From a virus, in the IMG/VR virus record IMGVR_UViG_3300023175_000085, positions 1 through 42,259 of that record: a stretch of 42,259 bases of DNA. One strand, 5' to 3'. This document shows, in pieces, positions 1-6,729 of the stretch; the stretch's first letter is position 1, and each line of letters begins with the position of its first letter. The notes under the pieces were generated by a model that was not told the origin of the DNA, did no database searches, and worked only from the letters and a program-made list of their open reading frames with translations. Position numbers and translations under genes: made by a program.

Positions 1-92
1 GGGGTATGGCGCGTGTTAATAGTTTTGCTACTGGTGGTAAGACTCGAACAACAGCAGATGCTGATCTATGGGCAGATCATTCAGGCAAATAA
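1..92 (+). CDS. C-terminal end of an unidentified gene (partial)
   Basis: An open frame enters from the left edge and stops at TAA 90-92, immediately before the next ATG at 93. The readable tail (ending in ADHSGK) is polar and rich in Thr, Asp and Ala. The frame contains an ATG at 6, so a 28-residue peptide is formally possible, but tight packing with the downstream gene makes a truncated larger gene more likely. I do not recognise the family. Its position before capsid-type genes suggests a virion gene, by context only. Confidence 0.5.
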   Translation, partial: GMARVNSFATGGKTRTTADADLWADHSGK

Positions 93-1148
93 ATGAAAAA
101 GTTTTCGACATTCGTTGAATCGCAACTCGAAGAAGGCATTAACGATCCCGCGATCTTTAAGGCTGTTTTTCTTGCTGGTGGCCCAGGCTCCGGCAAGTCC
201 TTTGTAGTTGGTAAGACTTCTCTTCCTGCGTTGGGAATGAAGTTGATTAATTCTGACGACGCGTTTGAAGCTGCTTTGAGTAAAGCAGGAATGGAACCCA
301 CCTCAGATAATCTCATGTCGCCGGCTGGCCAAAAGCTTCGATCAAAAGCAAAAGCTCTTACGGGTATAAAAATGAAAAGAGCGATCGAAGGTCGCCTAGG
401 CTTGATTATTGATGGCACTGGTAAGGACTACGACAAAATTAAAACACAGGTCGATAGCTTGAGAACACTTGGCTATGAAGTCAAGATGATTTTTGTCAAT
501 ACAGATCTTGATACTGCGATTGCACGCAATCGTATGAGACCACGTCAATTGCCAGACGATACTGTTGCTGCTATGTGGAAAGAAGTACAAAAGAACATAG
601 GTAAATTCCAAGGACTATTTCGTAATCGTTTGATTGTAGTCGATAACTCTCAAGGCAATGATATTGATAGAACGACATTAAAAGTCTATAAGCAAATTAA
701 AAATTGGACAGAAACGCCTACTAATAACTCAATTGCAACTCAGTGGATTGCAAAGCAAAAAGAACTAAGAGGTATTAAAGAGGCAGAAGAGATGGACGAA
801 AGAGTCTTTGGTGATGATGATTCAATACTTAAGACTATAATGCCAGACCTTTATCGCTGGCTTGATAGGACGGTGAATAAGCCAATATATAAGAAAGCGA
901 TTAGAACATTCTTAGATCTTCGTAAGAAAGATCCACATAACGCTGAAAGAAATTTAGTCAAAACGGCAAAGATTCATGGCCTTGACGTAAGAGCGCTTGA
1001 TAAAGTATTCAAAGACATGGTTAAAGCTGGTAAGATGCCTAAGCATCTTTTAAATTTTAGAGGATTCAGTTCAGAAGAGTACGGTGCTGGATTCGAAGGT
1101 ACGCCAGAGGCTACAAAGAAACTAAAGAAGGATACACCAGGTGCTTAA
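93..1148 (+). CDS. P-loop (zeta-toxin/polynucleotide-kinase-like) kinase with a T4-like capsid-targeting N-terminus
   Basis: Residues 29-36 form a Walker A motif, GGPGSGKS. An IDGTG motif follows in the core, and an Arg-rich NRMRPR segment looks like the lid of zeta-toxin or polynucleotide kinase folds, so ATP-dependent phosphorylation of a small molecule or nucleic acid is likely. The substrate is unknown. Residues after about 215 form a separate helical, basic tail of unknown role. The N-terminus (MKKFSTFVE, then LEE|G at 12-15) resembles the capsid-targeting leader of T4 internal proteins (MKTYQEFIAE) with a gp21-type L/I-x-E cleavage site. The four short genes that follow have similar starts. 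This suggests a kinase packaged in the head, which is inference. The frame overlaps the next gene by 8 bp. Confidence 0.75.
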   Translation: MKKFSTFVESQLEEGINDPAIFKAVFLAGGPGSGKSFVVGKTSLPALGMKLINSDDAFEAALSKAGMEPTSDNLMSPAGQKLRSKAKALTGIKMKRAIEGRLGLIIDGTGKDYDKIKTQVDSLRTLGYEVKMIFVNTDLDTAIARNRMRPRQLPDDTVAAMWKEVQKNIGKFQGLFRNRLIVVDNSQGNDIDRTTLKVYKQIKNWTETPTNNSIATQWIAKQKELRGIKEAEEMDERVFGDDDSILKTIMPDLYRWLDRTVNKPIYKKAIRTFLDLRKKDPHNAERNLVKTAKIHGLDVRALDKVFKDMVKAGKMPKHLLNFRGFSSEEYGAGFEGTPEATKKLKKDTPGA

Positions 1149-1383
1149 GTTTAGTGATTTTCTTACAGAAGGTCCGGGCAAAAAAAGCGAAACTTGGGAA
1201 GACGGTTTCGAAAGACGGGTCGTAAAAACGACTAAGCCTGAGCATAAAGAAAAAGGTTATGAGTGGCGTATCAAAGGTAAAGAACGCGACGAGATTTCAA
1301 TTAAGTTATATAAAAACAAACCAGATTTTGCTGAATTCAAAAAACAAATGAAGCGTGTTGCAGGACACGAATTCGGAGGATAA
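1141..1383 (+). CDS. Small basic protein with capsid-targeting-like N-terminus
   Basis: An 80-residue, lysine-rich protein that starts at GTG 1141 inside the end of the kinase gene (8 bp overlap), so it is probably translationally coupled. It begins MLKFSDFLTEG. The spacing of aromatic residues and the L-T-E|G site match the T4 capsid-targeting leader and its protease site. The rest (WEDGFERRVVKT, then Lys/Glu-rich) has no motif I recognise. A role as a processed internal head protein is inferred from the leader and the neighbours. A trivial alternative is an ordinary small hypothetical protein. Confidence 0.7.
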   Translation: MLKFSDFLTEGPGKKSETWEDGFERRVVKTTKPEHKEKGYEWRIKGKERDEISIKLYKNKPDFAEFKKQMKRVAGHEFGG

Positions 1384-1388
1384 AACAA

Positions 1389-1682
1389 ATGAACACTTTT
1401 AAAGAATTTGTTGCTAAAAGCGCATTAGCAGAAATGACTGATGATGAGTTTAAATCTTTTCTAGAAAGTGCTAAGCTTAACGAACTATCTCCAGAACTAC
1501 TTACACGTTATCGAGATAAAGCAGTTAAGCAATTCAAGCAATCAAATAGAAAGCGTAACGACCCTGGTTATACTGATGCGAAACGTAAAGAGCATGATAA
1601 GCGCGCCACAAAAAGGTTTAAAGGATCTCAGTCCGCATCTCAAAAAATTAAAGATCGTGGTGGATACAGAGCAGTAGATTAA
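1389..1682 (+). CDS. Small basic protein, possible internal head protein
   Basis: 97 residues, starting MNTFKEFVAKSALAEM. This matches the M-x-x-F/Y-x-x-F/Y pattern of T4 internal-protein leaders, with a candidate cleavage after L-A-E at residues 13-15. The C-terminal half is strongly basic (KRKEHDKRATKRFKGSQ), compatible with packing against DNA in a capsid. The start follows the previous stop by 5 nt. The GGAGG-like purines at 1376-1380 lie within the end of the upstream gene and serve as a ribosome binding site. Function is unassigned. Confidence 0.75.
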   Translation: MNTFKEFVAKSALAEMTDDEFKSFLESAKLNELSPELLTRYRDKAVKQFKQSNRKRNDPGYTDAKRKEHDKRATKRFKGSQSASQKIKDRGGYRAVD

Positions 1683-1692
1683 AGGAACTATA

Positions 1693-1875
1693 ATGCAATC
1701 GTTTAAGCAATACATTCAAGAAGCCCAATTTATGATTACCGTTCCTAAGGGTGGGCCCGGTGGAAAAGATCTTAATGTAAAGGTAATGGGCAAAGATGCG
1801 AATGACGCTGTAAAGCAATGGCGCAAAGCAAACCGTAAATACAAAGACGATGAAGTTGAAGTAAAGGAATTGTAA
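1693..1875 (+). CDS. 60-residue protein with capsid-targeting-like N-terminus
   Basis: Starts MQSFKQYIQEAQF. In the short leader, YIQE|A is nearly identical in layout to the T4 leader ending FIAE|A. If cleaved, a peptide of about 50 residues remains (VTVPKGG-like start, then a compact alpha/beta-looking KVMGKDANDAVKQW segment). An AAAGGA ribosome binding site at 1681-1686 precedes the ATG at good spacing. The stop overlaps the next start (TAATG). No database family is recognised. Confidence 0.75.
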   Translation: MQSFKQYIQEAQFMITVPKGGPGGKDLNVKVMGKDANDAVKQWRKANRKYKDDEVEVKEL

Positions 1876-2258
1876 TGCAATCGTTTAGGGGATTCACGGG
1901 AGATAAGCCAGAGTTTGGCATCTATGAAGGTGTCACTGTTCCACTCGAGCGCCCTATGATAGAGTTCCAAGAAGAGAAAGATCCAGAGCTTAATTCTCCG
2001 AAAAGAAGCTCTGGTGATAAGAAATATGTAGTCTATGTCAGAGATCCAAAAACTGGAAACGTAAAAAAGATTGAGTTCGGCGACGAGAAAGGCGGACTAA
2101 CCAGTAAGATTAATGACAAGGACGCCGCAAGAAATTTTGCAGCACGCCACAATTGCGACATGAAAAAAGATAAAATGAAAGCCGGTTATTGGGCATGTCG
2201 TTTACCTAAATACGCAAGTGAATTAGGATTGAAGGGCGGTGGAAACTACTTTTGGTAA
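1875..2258 (+). CDS. DUF5872-like conserved phage protein with processed-type N-terminus
   Basis: 127 residues. The core from about residue 48 (KKYVVYVRDPKTGNVKK ... ARHNCDMKKDK ... GYWACRLPKY) resembles a conserved domain of marine T4-like phages that I associate with DUF5872. The assignment is from memory. Cys and aromatic residues in RHNC and YWACR are probably structural. The N-terminus MQSFRGF copies the first residues of the preceding gene (MQSFKQY), and a candidate prohead-protease site I-Y-E|G lies at residues 17-20. It overlaps the previous stop by one base. Function is unknown, with an internal virion protein inferred from context. Confidence 0.7.
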   Translation: MQSFRGFTGDKPEFGIYEGVTVPLERPMIEFQEEKDPELNSPKRSSGDKKYVVYVRDPKTGNVKKIEFGDEKGGLTSKINDKDAARNFAARHNCDMKKDKMKAGYWACRLPKYASELGLKGGGNYFW

Positions 2259-2511
2259 GCCATATATTGACGAAGGAGTAATTAGAACATTTAGTGTTCT
2301 AAAAGAAGACTCTCATTATGTTTGGCATAGAGATGGCGAAGACCGTTTAGTTGAAGTACTCGCCGGGAATGGTTGGCAATTCCAATGGGAAAATTGTTTA
2401 CCGTGGCTTTTGAAGCCGGGTATGGAATTTAAAATTGATGCTAACGAGTATCATAGAATAATTAAAGGTGTGGATGACCTTAAAATCAGAATCACCCCGA
2501 TAAATAAATAA
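2239..2511 (+). CDS. Small cupin-like protein
   Basis: 90 residues starting at GTG 2239, overlapping the previous gene by 20 bp, with GAAGGG just upstream as ribosome binding site. The pattern HYVWHRDGEDR, then WQFQWEN, then GMEFKIDANEYHRI, has the His/Asp and late His spacing of a minimal cupin barrel. It resembles small cupin-like proteins of T4-like phages. A metal site (H and D of WHRD, H of EYHR) is possible but unproven. An IDEG near the N-terminus fits the I-x-E cleavage pattern of its neighbours, though chance is likely in a short protein. Confidence 0.7.
   Translation: METTFGKPYIDEGVIRTFSVLKEDSHYVWHRDGEDRLVEVLAGNGWQFQWENCLPWLLKPGMEFKIDANEYHRIIKGVDDLKIRITPINK
2499..2506 (+). promoter_or_regulatory. 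Probable T4-type late promoter (GATAAATA)
   Basis: The box differs from the T4 late consensus TATAAATA at the first base and lies 34 nt before the ATG at 2541. That is the same distance as other late boxes in this window. It would start transcripts of the 2541 and 3283 genes. A second overlapping AAATAAATA repeat makes the exact register uncertain. Confidence 0.5.
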
Positions 2512-2540
2512 AACAAATAATTTTTTTACGGAGAATTAAA

Positions 2541-3272
2541 ATGTCTTTTAAAGATAAGGTAGATGATATTGTCAGAGATATTCTCGGACAAGAGCAACTC
2601 GATGAAGCACCTGGCAAGTATAAGCGCCGTGGTGATAAAGAAATGTATCAATGGGGTGATGTTAATCAAGCATTGATGGCCGTAGGCATGAGGCCTGCTC
2701 AAATCGCTGATGTTCTGACTAAGCTTTCAAAGAAAGAAGTAGGAATTAACGAAGAAAAGGTAAAGTGTCCTAAATGTGATGGTGAAGGCTGTGAGCATTG
2801 TGATGACAAAGGCTATCATATGACTGAAGCTAAAGTGAGTGGTTCTGATCTGATCCACAAAGTAGGCAAAGGTCCAGGCCAAATGGATATTACCAAATAC
2901 CTGAAAAAAGAGCTGGGTATTAAGTCTGGTGATATGAAAAACGCCATTTACTTCGATGACGCAGATCTTGTTCGTGGTGATAAGACGGTCGTTCGTTCTG
3001 CACTAGTGAATAAGAAAATGACAGTTGACGATTTGCTTGCTGCCCTCAAAAAAGACATGGGCATGAAAGAAGGAATGGATCCTGTCGGTAAAGAAGACGA
3101 TGATGTCGATAATGACGGTGATGTCGATGCTTCAGATAAGTATTTAAAGAAGCGCCGCAAGGCAATCTCTAAGGCTGTTAAAGGTCAAAAAGATGAAGGC
3201 TCTTGCGGTACTGTAAATGCTGGAAAGCTCAAGAAAATGGGCAAAGATATTCGAGCAAGTAAAAAGTACTAA
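2541..3272 (+). CDS. Virion-type protein with zinc-knuckle and EF-hand-like calcium loop
   Basis: 243 residues. The N-terminus (FKDKVDDIVRDILGQEQ, then LDE|A at 20-23) fits the processed head-protein pattern. Residues 76-87 hold a DnaJ-like zinc knuckle with CPKC and C-x-x-C spacing. Residues 188-199 match the canonical EF-hand loop D-x-D-x-D-G...D, followed by a basic KYLKKRRKAI helix. Such Ca-loop/basic-helix segments recur in virion proteins of marine T4-like phages (from memory). ATG 2541 is preceded by GGAG at 2531-2534 and by a late-type box. Likely a structural or scaffold-associated protein, with exact role unknown. Confidence 0.75.
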   Translation: MSFKDKVDDIVRDILGQEQLDEAPGKYKRRGDKEMYQWGDVNQALMAVGMRPAQIADVLTKLSKKEVGINEEKVKCPKCDGEGCEHCDDKGYHMTEAKVSGSDLIHKVGKGPGQMDITKYLKKELGIKSGDMKNAIYFDDADLVRGDKTVVRSALVNKKMTVDDLLAALKKDMGMKEGMDPVGKEDDDVDNDGDVDASDKYLKKRRKAISKAVKGQKDEGSCGTVNAGKLKKMGKDIRASKKY

Positions 3273-3282
3273 GGAGTTTATT

Positions 3283-3498
3283 ATGATTTTTAAGTGGTTA
3301 AAAGAATGGTGGCGTCTGAGTAAGGAGCCAATGATTGTTGAAAGAACACCTGAGCCCGAGCCAGAACCAGAACCTAAGCCGGCACCGAAAAAGCGGGCTC
3401 CAAAGAAAAAGGCAGCGCCTAAAAGTAAGGCAGCTCCGAAGGGAAAGGCACCAACTAAGAGTAAAGCAAAAGCTTCACCAAAAACAACTAAGAAGTAA
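3283..3498 (+). CDS. Histone-H1-tail-like Lys/Ala/Pro protein
   Basis: 71 residues. I chose ATG 3283 over an earlier in-frame ATG at 3217 because AAGGAG at 3271-3276 sits 6 nt upstream of it and the longer version lies entirely within the previous gene. The protein has three parts: an amphipathic, Trp-rich N-terminus (MIFKWLKEWWRL), a Pro-Glu repeat (EPEPEPEPKP), and a Lys/Ala/Pro-rich tail like the C-terminal tail of histone H1. The tail suggests binding to DNA or another polyanion. The Trp-rich head could touch membrane or a partner. No enzyme motif is seen. Confidence 0.8.
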   Translation: MIFKWLKEWWRLSKEPMIVERTPEPEPEPEPKPAPKKRAPKKKAAPKSKAAPKGKAPTKSKAKASPKTTKK

Positions 3499-3525
3499 AA
3501 CCCAAGTACTAAAAGGAGAATAACA

Positions 3526-3834
3526 ATGGCACTATGGGCAAAAACGGATAATCTTGCAGGCGCACCTAAGTGGCTGGAAGATGATGCCAATAACACTAAT
3601 AAGTCCAATGACATTGATAACGCCGTATTGGTCGACGTAACAGAAGCCCAAGTTGCATCTAACCGTGCAAAGGGTCTGAACACACCGGGATGGAATCTGT
3701 ATCACACTTATACAGACCAGAACGGCAACACTCGCCACAAGGCAGAGCCACTTTGTGTATTCAAAGTATCTGCATCTGATGCTGGTGACGTAGGTGTTGG
3801 TGGTGTTACGGATGATGCTGTTGTAGCAGACTAA
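3526..3834 (+). CDS. Conserved phage protein, probable virion component
   Basis: 102 residues with a strong ribosome binding site, AAAGGAG, 9 nt before the ATG. The motif GWNLYHTYTDQNGNTRHKAEPL is a pattern I know from short conserved proteins of T4-like marine phages found among virion genes. The tail is Gly/Val/Asp-rich and probably flexible. No catalytic motif is visible. The gene is followed by an AT-rich 15-bp palindrome and a T-run (3831-3850) that might weakly terminate transcription. Confidence 0.75.
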   Translation: MALWAKTDNLAGAPKWLEDDANNTNKSNDIDNAVLVDVTEAQVASNRAKGLNTPGWNLYHTYTDQNGNTRHKAEPLCVFKVSASDAGDVGVGGVTDDAVVAD

Positions 3835-3850
3835 TTTAAAATTAGTTTTT
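3831..3850 (+). terminator. Weak AT-rich terminator-like palindrome
   Basis: The 15-bp perfect palindrome CTAATTTAAAATTAG overlaps the stop codon of the 3526 gene and is followed by TTTTTC. The stem has very few G-C pairs, so termination would be inefficient. The next gene starts 8 nt downstream. Confidence 0.3.
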
Positions 3851-3857
3851 CTTCATT

Positions 3858-4232
3858 ATGAATTTGACAGAATCAACCTTTCTGCTATACGCTATGAAAC
3901 ACTATGATAATCCTCAGTGCACCGATATGGTGGAGTTTGAGGAAGATCTAAAAAGATTTCAGTATTTGCGTAAACTCTTTGGTCGCTATAGACACGAAGA
4001 TGAATTGAAAGAAAGGTTGATTCTGAATCACTTAATAGTACTATATAATGTTTTTGGACCGAGTGCTACGAACATGTTATTCATGAAGCTCAGAGAATTT
4101 CATGAATATCTCAAACCATTTGTCGTTTATCTTAACTATATGCCGACTGTGGTTATGTACGAAGACATTCAAATTGCTGCAGATAGTATAGTGTCTGATC
4201 AAAAGATTTTAGACACACTAATAAGGATCTAA
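3858..4232 (+). CDS. Conserved T4-like-phage hypothetical protein
   Basis: 124 residues, predicted all-helical, with many Leu, Tyr and Phe (MNLTESTFLLYAMKHY at the start, then MVEFEEDLKRFQYLRKLF). It resembles a family conserved next to the 4234-type protein in marine T4-like phages, from memory. No Shine-Dalgarno sequence is seen before ATG 3858: the upstream 20 nt are a T-rich tract, so translation may depend on coupling or on an unstructured leader. The next gene starts 1 nt after its stop, implying linked function. The biochemical role is unknown. Confidence 0.75.
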   Translation: MNLTESTFLLYAMKHYDNPQCTDMVEFEEDLKRFQYLRKLFGRYRHEDELKERLILNHLIVLYNVFGPSATNMLFMKLREFHEYLKPFVVYLNYMPTVVMYEDIQIAADSIVSDQKILDTLIRI

Positions 4233-4233
4233 C

Positions 4234-4761
4234 ATGGTTGTCGATTTATTTCTAGTCTTTCAGTTCATTCGAAAGCTGGTTACACCTTTTGAAAAGTGGC
4301 CTGCTTATAAAGAAGGAGTGATTGACGCCAAAGGAAATGTTTTGATCAAAAGAAAAGACCTTACGAAGAATGCTCAACGTAAGGCTTTCGGTGTTTTTGA
4401 TCAAATGATCCTTAACATTAAAAAGCTCCTAGCTAAAGTGCCGGGTGGTTCGTCTCGCCTTGGAACCTATGCAGCAGCTCTTTGGTTGATTAAAGAAGAG
4501 CATCGCTTTACTCATGATGCTATTCTACAAGAAGGCTTAATGGAAGATGACTATTTTGAGTTAGCTTCAGCAGAATTTTTAGAGTGGTATACGGATTATG
4601 TCACAGAAGCAGCAAAACTCGAAATGGAAGAAGAACCTACGAATAGTGTAGGTAGTGGTAATATTGCGGGCATGGATGGCGATCATATGTCAAAAGCCGC
4701 GCAAAAGAAACACAAGAAAAGGACTTTAAAAACATTTAAGGCGTTAAAGGAAAAAGAATGA
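4234..4761 (+). CDS. Conserved T4-like-phage hypothetical protein
   Basis: 175 residues. The segments FIRKLVTPFEKWPAYKEGVIDAKG and GGSSRLGTYAAALWLIKEE are of a type conserved among marine T4-like phages beside the preceding protein (recollection, no search). The middle is helical and acidic. The last 25 residues (MSKAAQKKHKKRTLKTFKAL) are very basic. AAGGAT at 4223-4228 precedes the ATG. The stop overlaps the lysozyme start (ATGA). The pairing with 3858 and position among late genes suggest a virion or assembly role. Confidence 0.75.
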   Translation: MVVDLFLVFQFIRKLVTPFEKWPAYKEGVIDAKGNVLIKRKDLTKNAQRKAFGVFDQMILNIKKLLAKVPGGSSRLGTYAAALWLIKEEHRFTHDAILQEGLMEDDYFELASAEFLEWYTDYVTEAAKLEMEEEPTNSVGSGNIAGMDGDHMSKAAQKKHKKRTLKTFKALKEKE

Positions 4762-5210
4762 ATCAACAAAATAGAGAAAACGTTTTTGAGCAACTTAAAG
4801 TAGATGAGGGCGTAGTGTATGAAATCTACAACGATCACCTTGGATATGCTACTTTCGGAGTGGGCCACTTGGTACTCGAATCCGACCCAGAACATGGACA
4901 AGATGTTGGAACTCCAGTCTCTGAAGAAAGAGTACGAGAATGCTTTGAACGTGACCTTGACACCTCAATTGATGAGTGTGTTACTCTATACGGAGAAGCA
5001 TGGCAAGGATTCCCCGGCGAAGTACAGGAAATTCTGGTCAACATGCTCTTCAACCTTGGACGACCTCGTCTAAGTAAATTTAAGAATTTTAATGCTAAAA
5101 TACTTGAGCACGACTGGAAAGGTGCAGCACCAGAAGGACGTGATAGTATTTGGTATCGTCAGGTTGGCCCACGGGCAGATCGCCTGATGCAAAGATTAGA
5201 AGCTTTATAA
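4758..5210 (+). CDS. T4-type lysozyme (endolysin, GH24)
   Basis: 150 residues, close to the 164 of T4 gene e lysozyme. The catalytic triad keeps exact spacing: E17 in VDEG, D26 in YNDHLGY, T32 in YATFGVGH, corresponding to T4 E11, D20 and T26. It should cut the beta-1,4 bond between MurNAc and GlcNAc in host peptidoglycan. No signal peptide is present, so a holin would be needed for release. Candidate membrane proteins are at 5512, 6838 and 39757, and a spanin pair follows at 5814-6729. The ATGA overlap couples it to the gene upstream. A tail-associated lysozyme is less likely because there is no extra domain. Confidence 0.93.
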   Translation: MNQQNRENVFEQLKVDEGVVYEIYNDHLGYATFGVGHLVLESDPEHGQDVGTPVSEERVRECFERDLDTSIDECVTLYGEAWQGFPGEVQEILVNMLFNLGRPRLSKFKNFNAKILEHDWKGAAPEGRDSIWYRQVGPRADRLMQRLEAL

Positions 5211-5213
5211 ATA
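5206..5213 (+). promoter_or_regulatory. T4-type late promoter (TATAAATA)
   Basis: An exact match to the T4 gp55-dependent late box. It overlaps the lysozyme stop codon and lies 31 nt upstream of the prohead-core-like gene at 5245. Confidence 0.75.
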
Positions 5214-5244
5214 ATTAGTTAGACTAAACCCAAAGGAGAAAATC

Positions 5245-5496
5245 ATGTCTATTGAAAAAATCGTTGCCGAAGCTGTTGCTGGCAATCCAGTACAAATGAA
5301 AGAAGCTTTTGAAGAAGAAATCTCTACTCGTGTTGCCATTGCTCTTGAAGAAAAAATGAAAGCAAAAATGAAGAAAGAGATGGACGACGAAGAAGAGGAA
5401 GATGAGGACGAGGAAGAAGCAGAAGCTGAAGACGAGTCTGATGACGACGAAGACGAAGACGAGAAAGAAGAGTCTAAGCACGCTAAAAAGAAGTAA
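5245..5496 (+). CDS. Prohead core protein (gp67/PIP-like)
   Basis: 83 residues. The N-terminal half is a short helical region (SIEKIVAEAVAGNPVQMKEAF, then EEKMKAKMKKEM). The C-terminal half is almost pure Asp/Glu with a few Ser and a basic end. Length, layout and the strongly acidic tail match T4 gp67, a prohead scaffold core peptide degraded by the head protease during maturation. It has a strong AAAGGAG ribosome binding site and its own late promoter box. Composition-based identification could mislead, but the genomic setting fits. Confidence 0.65.
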   Translation: MSIEKIVAEAVAGNPVQMKEAFEEEISTRVAIALEEKMKAKMKKEMDDEEEEDEDEEEAEAEDESDDDEDEDEKEESKHAKKK

Positions 5497-5511
5497 TTTC
5501 TCGTAATTGTT

Positions 5512-5814
5512 ATGTCGAAGTTGAAGCAGTGGACAAAAACCGGCCTTAAGGCCATTTGGACGGCGTTGGTGGCGATAGTCACCGCGCCGTTTAAAGCAAT
5601 TATGTGGCTGTGGAAATGGTGGACAACCAAGCCCACATTTAAAGTCACAGTCTCTTATGATTCCAAATTTGGCAACATGGATGACGTTGTTTATGAGAAC
5701 GTTCCCAAAATTGTCAAGTCCACTTGGAAAGAGTTGAGCTTTATCACTGCTGATAAAAAAACTGTTAGCGTTAAAGCAAGTGCTGGCTTGAATTATCGGA
5801 TTGAGGAAGAATAA
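5512..5814 (+). CDS. Small membrane-anchored protein (holin candidate or head-associated)
   Basis: 100 residues. Residues about 12-37 form a hydrophobic, Trp-rich helix (AIWTALVAIVTAPFKAIMWL) ending in WKWW. The remainder is a polar domain with beta character (FKVTVSYDSKFGNMDD ... SVKASAGLNYRI). One membrane pass and its place between lysozyme and spanin genes allow a holin or antiholin role, but the sizable soluble domain is unusual for a holin. No clear Shine-Dalgarno sequence is present before ATG 5512. The stop overlaps the next ATG by one base. Confidence 0.65.
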   Translation: MSKLKQWTKTGLKAIWTALVAIVTAPFKAIMWLWKWWTTKPTFKVTVSYDSKFGNMDDVVYENVPKIVKSTWKELSFITADKKTVSVKASAGLNYRIEEE

Positions 5815-6215
5815 TGTATCAAGTTTTCTTTGTAATTATAATTGCTTTAGGTGGTGCAGCAGGTTGGCTATATCAACAAAACCAAATTCTCGAAGCAAAT
5901 AACACCATCTTAAAAGGTAATGTTGTACAGCTCGAAGGAGCAGTCGAACAACAAAAAGAAGCTATGGCTGCTATGAAAGAATCTTTCGAAAAGCAAGCTG
6001 CAGCATTGAATAACCTACAACAACGTAACTCTGAGATTAATGCTGAAAAGGATCGCTACATGGCAATCTTTCAGCGCCACAATCTCGACAAGCTTGCGTT
6101 GATGAAGCCTGGTATGATTCAAACTCGAATGAATAAAGCAACAAAGAAAGTTTTTGAGGAGATTGAGAATGATAGCAAGGACATTGCTAGTCTTAACGAC
6201 GCTGACACTAATTAG
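5814..6215 (+). CDS. Inner-membrane spanin (i-spanin, Rz-like)
   Basis: 133 residues with an N-terminal membrane anchor (VFFVIIIALGGAAGWLY, residues 4-20). A long heptad-rich coiled coil follows at about 25-80, then a conserved-looking segment IFQRHNLDKLALMKPG. This is the standard i-spanin topology: cytoplasmic end, one membrane pass, periplasmic coiled coil. A lipoprotein gene begins inside its 3-prime end in another frame, which is the nested Rz/Rz1 arrangement. Together they would fuse inner and outer membranes at lysis, which implies a Gram-negative host. Confidence 0.7.
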   Translation: MYQVFFVIIIALGGAAGWLYQQNQILEANNTILKGNVVQLEGAVEQQKEAMAAMKESFEKQAAALNNLQQRNSEINAEKDRYMAIFQRHNLDKLALMKPGMIQTRMNKATKKVFEEIENDSKDIASLNDADTN

Positions 6216-6729
6216 TGGTTGTTCAGTACTTGGTAAATGGGGCTTTGGTGCTGAGCCAGAAAAGGTCATTCAAGTCGTAACTAAGCCTGTTGAGATTGAA
6301 ATCATTCAACCTCAAATGCCACGCCCTCTTCAATTACAAAGCCCAACGTGGTATGTTGTATCCGAAGCACCTGTTGCTAATCCTTGTAAGCAAGTTCCTC
6401 GACTCGACGAGAATGGTGAGCCGCTTTTGAAAGAAGATGGTGAGCCTCAACTCCGTCGACCGAAAGCTTGTGCACAAGAAGATAAAGAAAATCCTAACCA
6501 ACCCGAAGGCTATACTTACTTCGATAAATTTATCGATGACATTAAAGTCGCTACAGGTGGCGACGTCCTCTTTGTGGCCTCAACTGTAAAAGACTATGAG
6601 CTCATGTCTGGTAATGTTCAAGAGCTTCGTAGGTACATACGTGAACTTGGAGAAGTCATTGTGTACTACCGCGAAGTTACGACAAAGAAAAAGCCAGAAG
6701 AAGAAGCTCCTCCCGCCGAAGAAAAATAG
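6169..6729 (+). CDS. Outer-membrane lipoprotein, probable o-spanin (Rz1-like)
   Basis: I chose ATG 6169 over TTG 6154 because GAGGAG at 6156-6161 is 7 nt upstream. The signal sequence MIARTLLVLTTLTLISGC ends in a clear lipobox (LISGC), so the mature protein would start with a lipidated Cys18. Charged Pro/Glu-rich stretches and a Pro-rich end (EEEAPPAEE) fit a periplasm-spanning tether. At about 187 residues it is larger than classical Rz1, so a phage lipoprotein with another envelope role cannot be excluded. It overlaps the i-spanin gene by 47 bp in another frame. Confidence 0.65.
   Translation: MIARTLLVLTTLTLISGCSVLGKWGFGAEPEKVIQVVTKPVEIEIIQPQMPRPLQLQSPTWYVVSEAPVANPCKQVPRLDENGEPLLKEDGEPQLRRPKACAQEDKENPNQPEGYTYFDKFIDDIKVATGGDVLFVASTVKDYELMSGNVQELRRYIRELGEVIVYYREVTTKKKPEEEAPPAEEK

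Noticed and set aside
3144-3683. A 179-codon open frame on the minus strand, rich in Ser, Leu and Gly
   Set aside because: It is antisense to the Lys/Ala/Pro-rich gene 3283 and neighbours. Low-complexity coding in one strand opens the other. No ribosome binding site or promoter is present, and all confident genes are on the + strand.
5205-5648. Minus-strand open frame with long Ser/Phe runs
   Set aside because: Mirror image of the Asp/Glu tail of the prohead-core gene at 5245; no recognisable protein.
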